A stretch of DNA of 14,547 nucleotides from Flavobacteriales bacterium UBA6049 (GTDB lineage Bacteria > Bacteroidota > Bacteroidia > Flavobacteriales_G > Salibacteraceae), in assembly GCA_002429085.1 (NCBI GenBank), contig DIYR01000209.1:1-14547 (forward strand), read 5' to 3'. A program made the translations under genes and the position numbers. The notes under the pieces are model-generated. The model had not been told where the DNA came from and did not search any database. It saw nothing but the letters and a program-made list of their open reading frames with translations. Positions 14,335 through 14,547 of the stretch are shown one piece after another (position 1 is the stretch's first letter; each line of letters begins with the position of its first letter).

Positions 14335-14547
14335 ATGATCATTAAAAAAAATATGTTGCCTAAAGAATATCAACGAGGTTACTATGTCTATAGACTTATA
14401 TCCTGGATATTTAGGTACAAACCAACAACACTGATGATGATACCTCTGTTCAATTTGATGAATAGAGGAAAAAAGCTCACCAGTGTAAAAACTGAAGAGC
14501 ACTACTTCCTGAGTGGTGACGGCAAGCACAAAGTCCGAGTATGTGTT
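14335..14547 (+). CDS. 5' end of an unidentified gene, possibly an alpha/beta hydrolase
   Basis: ATG 14335 opens a frame of 71 codons without a stop to the right edge. It is preceded by AGGGA five bases upstream, one of the few Shine-Dalgarno-like sites in the window. The start reads MIIKKNMLPKEYQRGYYVYR, a basic N-terminus. Next comes a moderately hydrophobic stretch with TLMMIPLFNLM, and the visible part ends with HYFLSGDGKHKVRVCV. A strand-forming DG-turn followed by alternating hydrophobic residues is how many esterase/lipase-type alpha/beta hydrolases begin, but this is a faint hint. It may be co-transcribed with the dehydrogenase 70 bases upstream, with the hairpin 14283-14317 between them. 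Confidence 0.6.
   Translation, partial: MIIKKNMLPKEYQRGYYVYRLISWIFRYKPTTLMMIPLFNLMNRGKKLTSVKTEEHYFLSGDGKHKVRVCV

Noticed and set aside
1..14547. CRISPR array, tRNA or rRNA gene, insertion sequence
   Set aside because: No spaced repeats, tRNA-like cloverleaf, conserved rRNA segments, transposase or integrase were seen on either strand by reading; no tRNA or covariance search could be run.

Overview
The window looks like chromosomal DNA of a member of the Bacteroidota, probably a free-living flavobacterium-like organism. The evidence is promoters of the Bacteroidota type (TTTG, about 19 bases, TAnnTTTG, best seen before sucD), the near absence of Shine-Dalgarno sites, a YbiT-like ABC-F protein with a degenerate second Walker A, a solitary sucD without sucC, and several protein families that I know mainly from this phylum. 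The assignment rests on recognition, not on a search.

Layout from left to right. The left edge (1-1617) holds the 3' part of an ABC-F ATPase gene, a terminator, and a lipoprotein of the LPP20 type. On the minus strand follow fabG with a VWA-domain membrane protein (an operon), a strong terminator, and sucD with its own consensus promoter. From about 5770 to 9116 there is a more AT-rich, accessory-looking module of two divergent pairs. To the left, an EamA-type exporter overlaps a 404-residue protein with a helix-turn-helix-like N-terminus by four bases. To the right, a DUF697/YcjF-like membrane protein is followed by a small membrane protein. The 99-base gap between the pairs holds a tandem operator-like repeat, and a 14-base direct repeat lies just outside the module on each side.

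After that come a structured terminator or leader RNA with competing hairpins (9279-9358), a PagL-like lipid A deacylase gene, a convergent lipoprotein with Asp-box (BNR) motifs, mnmE, a 468-base stretch without a convincing gene, a short-chain dehydrogenase, and the 5' end of a further gene that runs off the right edge.

The housekeeping genes (fabG in fatty acid synthesis, sucD in the TCA cycle, mnmE in tRNA wobble modification, ABC-F in ribosome function) are unrelated in role and seem to be neighbours by chance. Genes that plausibly work together are the pairs fabG/VWA (co-transcribed), EamA/404-residue protein (translationally coupled) and DUF697/small membrane protein. The accessory module is the most likely place for something undescribed, but nothing in the sequence alone proves a new system.
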